A stretch of 32,601 bases of DNA from Oscillospiraceae bacterium (GTDB lineage: Bacteria > Bacillota > Clostridia > Oscillospirales > CAG-272): NCBI GenBank assembly GCA_015064315.1, contig SVSL01000018.1, positions 1 through 32,601 on the forward strand, in the 5' to 3' direction. The stretch's first letter is position 1; the number at the start of each line of letters is the position of its first letter. A program made the position numbers and the translations under genes. The notes under the pieces were generated by a model. The model had not been told where the DNA came from. It searched no databases and saw only the letters and a list, made by a program, of their open reading frames with translations. Below are positions 32,150-32,601 of this stretch, in pieces.

Positions 32150-32601
32150 GGGGGGATTTCGTCGTCTGCGGAGGGCGCCAAGGGGTTTCGCCCGTTGCGA
32201 CGGGCGACCAAGGCTGCGCGCCTTGGATGGGCGCCACCTTTTTGAAAAAAGGTGGACGAAAAACTTTTCACAGAAAAGTTTTTTGATAGGTTGTATGAAA
32301 TTGGGAAAGTCTTAGTCCCTACCGTCAGCTATCCCTGCCGTGATTTGTTAGGAAACGGATAGACGGAAGATTTGCTCCCGCGAGCATTTTGGGACCACTA
32401 CCCAAAATGCTCCATGAATTTAGTTTACGCGGAGGGGGGAGTTTCGCGCTCTGCGGAGCGCGACCAACGCTACGCGGCGTTGGATCCGCGCCACCTTTTT
32501 GAAAAAAGGTGGACGAAAAACTTTTCACAGAAAAGTTTTTTGATAGGTTGTATGAAATTGGGAAAGTCTTAGTCCCTACCGTCAGCTATCCCTGCCGTGA
32601 T
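32150..32601 (+). repeat. Start of a fourth composite: two tandem family A type I elements
   Basis: The first A-I element runs about 32150-32420, opening with a chimeric hairpin CGTCGTC-TGC-GGAGGGCG (32160-32177), then CGCCCGTTGCGACGGGCG and CCAAGGC/GCCTTGG. The second (about 32436 onward) has CGCGCTC/GAGCGCG and runs off the window. The tandem arrangement, including the joining TCCATGAATTTAGTTTACGC, repeats that at 7681-8100 almost exactly. Confidence 0.78.

Overview
The window looks like a chromosomal segment of an anaerobic, low-to-mid GC Clostridia-type bacterium (Bacillota). The signs are a glycyl radical enzyme, an oxygen-sensitive radical SAM protein, a bifurcating lactate dehydrogenase/ETF complex, sigma-A type promoters with 17-bp spacers and strong AGGAGG-like ribosome binding sites. 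The dense palindromic intergenic repeats resemble those common in gut Clostridia assemblies. That placement is inference from gene content, not from a marker phylogeny.

Layout. 1-600: repeat island. 630-7610: glycyl radical enzyme, aldo/keto reductase, CDF metal transporter, acyl-CoA synthetase. 7661-9520: large repeat composite. 9524-13062: an operon lctB-lctC-lctD (ETF beta, ferredoxin-fused ETF alpha, FAD lactate dehydrogenase) with a strong promoter and a Rex-like palindrome. 13099-14256: repeats. 14263-15212: an AT-rich divergent pair, an XRE regulator and a SLOG-like protein, with operator-like palindromes between them. 15354-18009: hisS, an alpha/beta hydrolase and ruvX, overlapping end to end. 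18010-19117: repeat composite. 19139-21718: a TIGR01212-like radical SAM protein and a TIM-barrel/metallo-beta-lactamase fusion. 21719-22496: repeat composite. 22513-25629: a membrane-anchored unknown, an SGNH esterase, an endonuclease/exonuclease/phosphatase-fold protein and thiamine pyrophosphokinase, closely spaced. 25859-28195: a GH2 glycosidase. 28750-29394: a promoter, a highly structured RNA with its own terminator, and a small unknown protein. 29477-32050 (minus): CopA-type copper ATPase. 32150-end: start of another repeat composite.

The most unusual content is the repeats. At least six families (called A-F here) are built almost entirely from short hairpins. Between copies the flanks and loops stay nearly constant while whole stems are exchanged for different, still self-complementary stems. 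A small module (D) sits inside the loops of other hairpins in all five copies, with an uninterrupted relative of its usual host also present. A 128-129 bp element (B) occurs seven times, with its interior in both orientations. Three composites share the order A type I - B - inverted A type II. No transposase, reverse transcriptase or cas gene is present.

The second notable object is the RNA at 28785-28968. It has a near-consensus promoter whose predicted start falls on the first base of a 12-bp closing helix, a branched internal structure, and a terminator with a cUUCGg tetraloop. I could not match it to a known family from memory.
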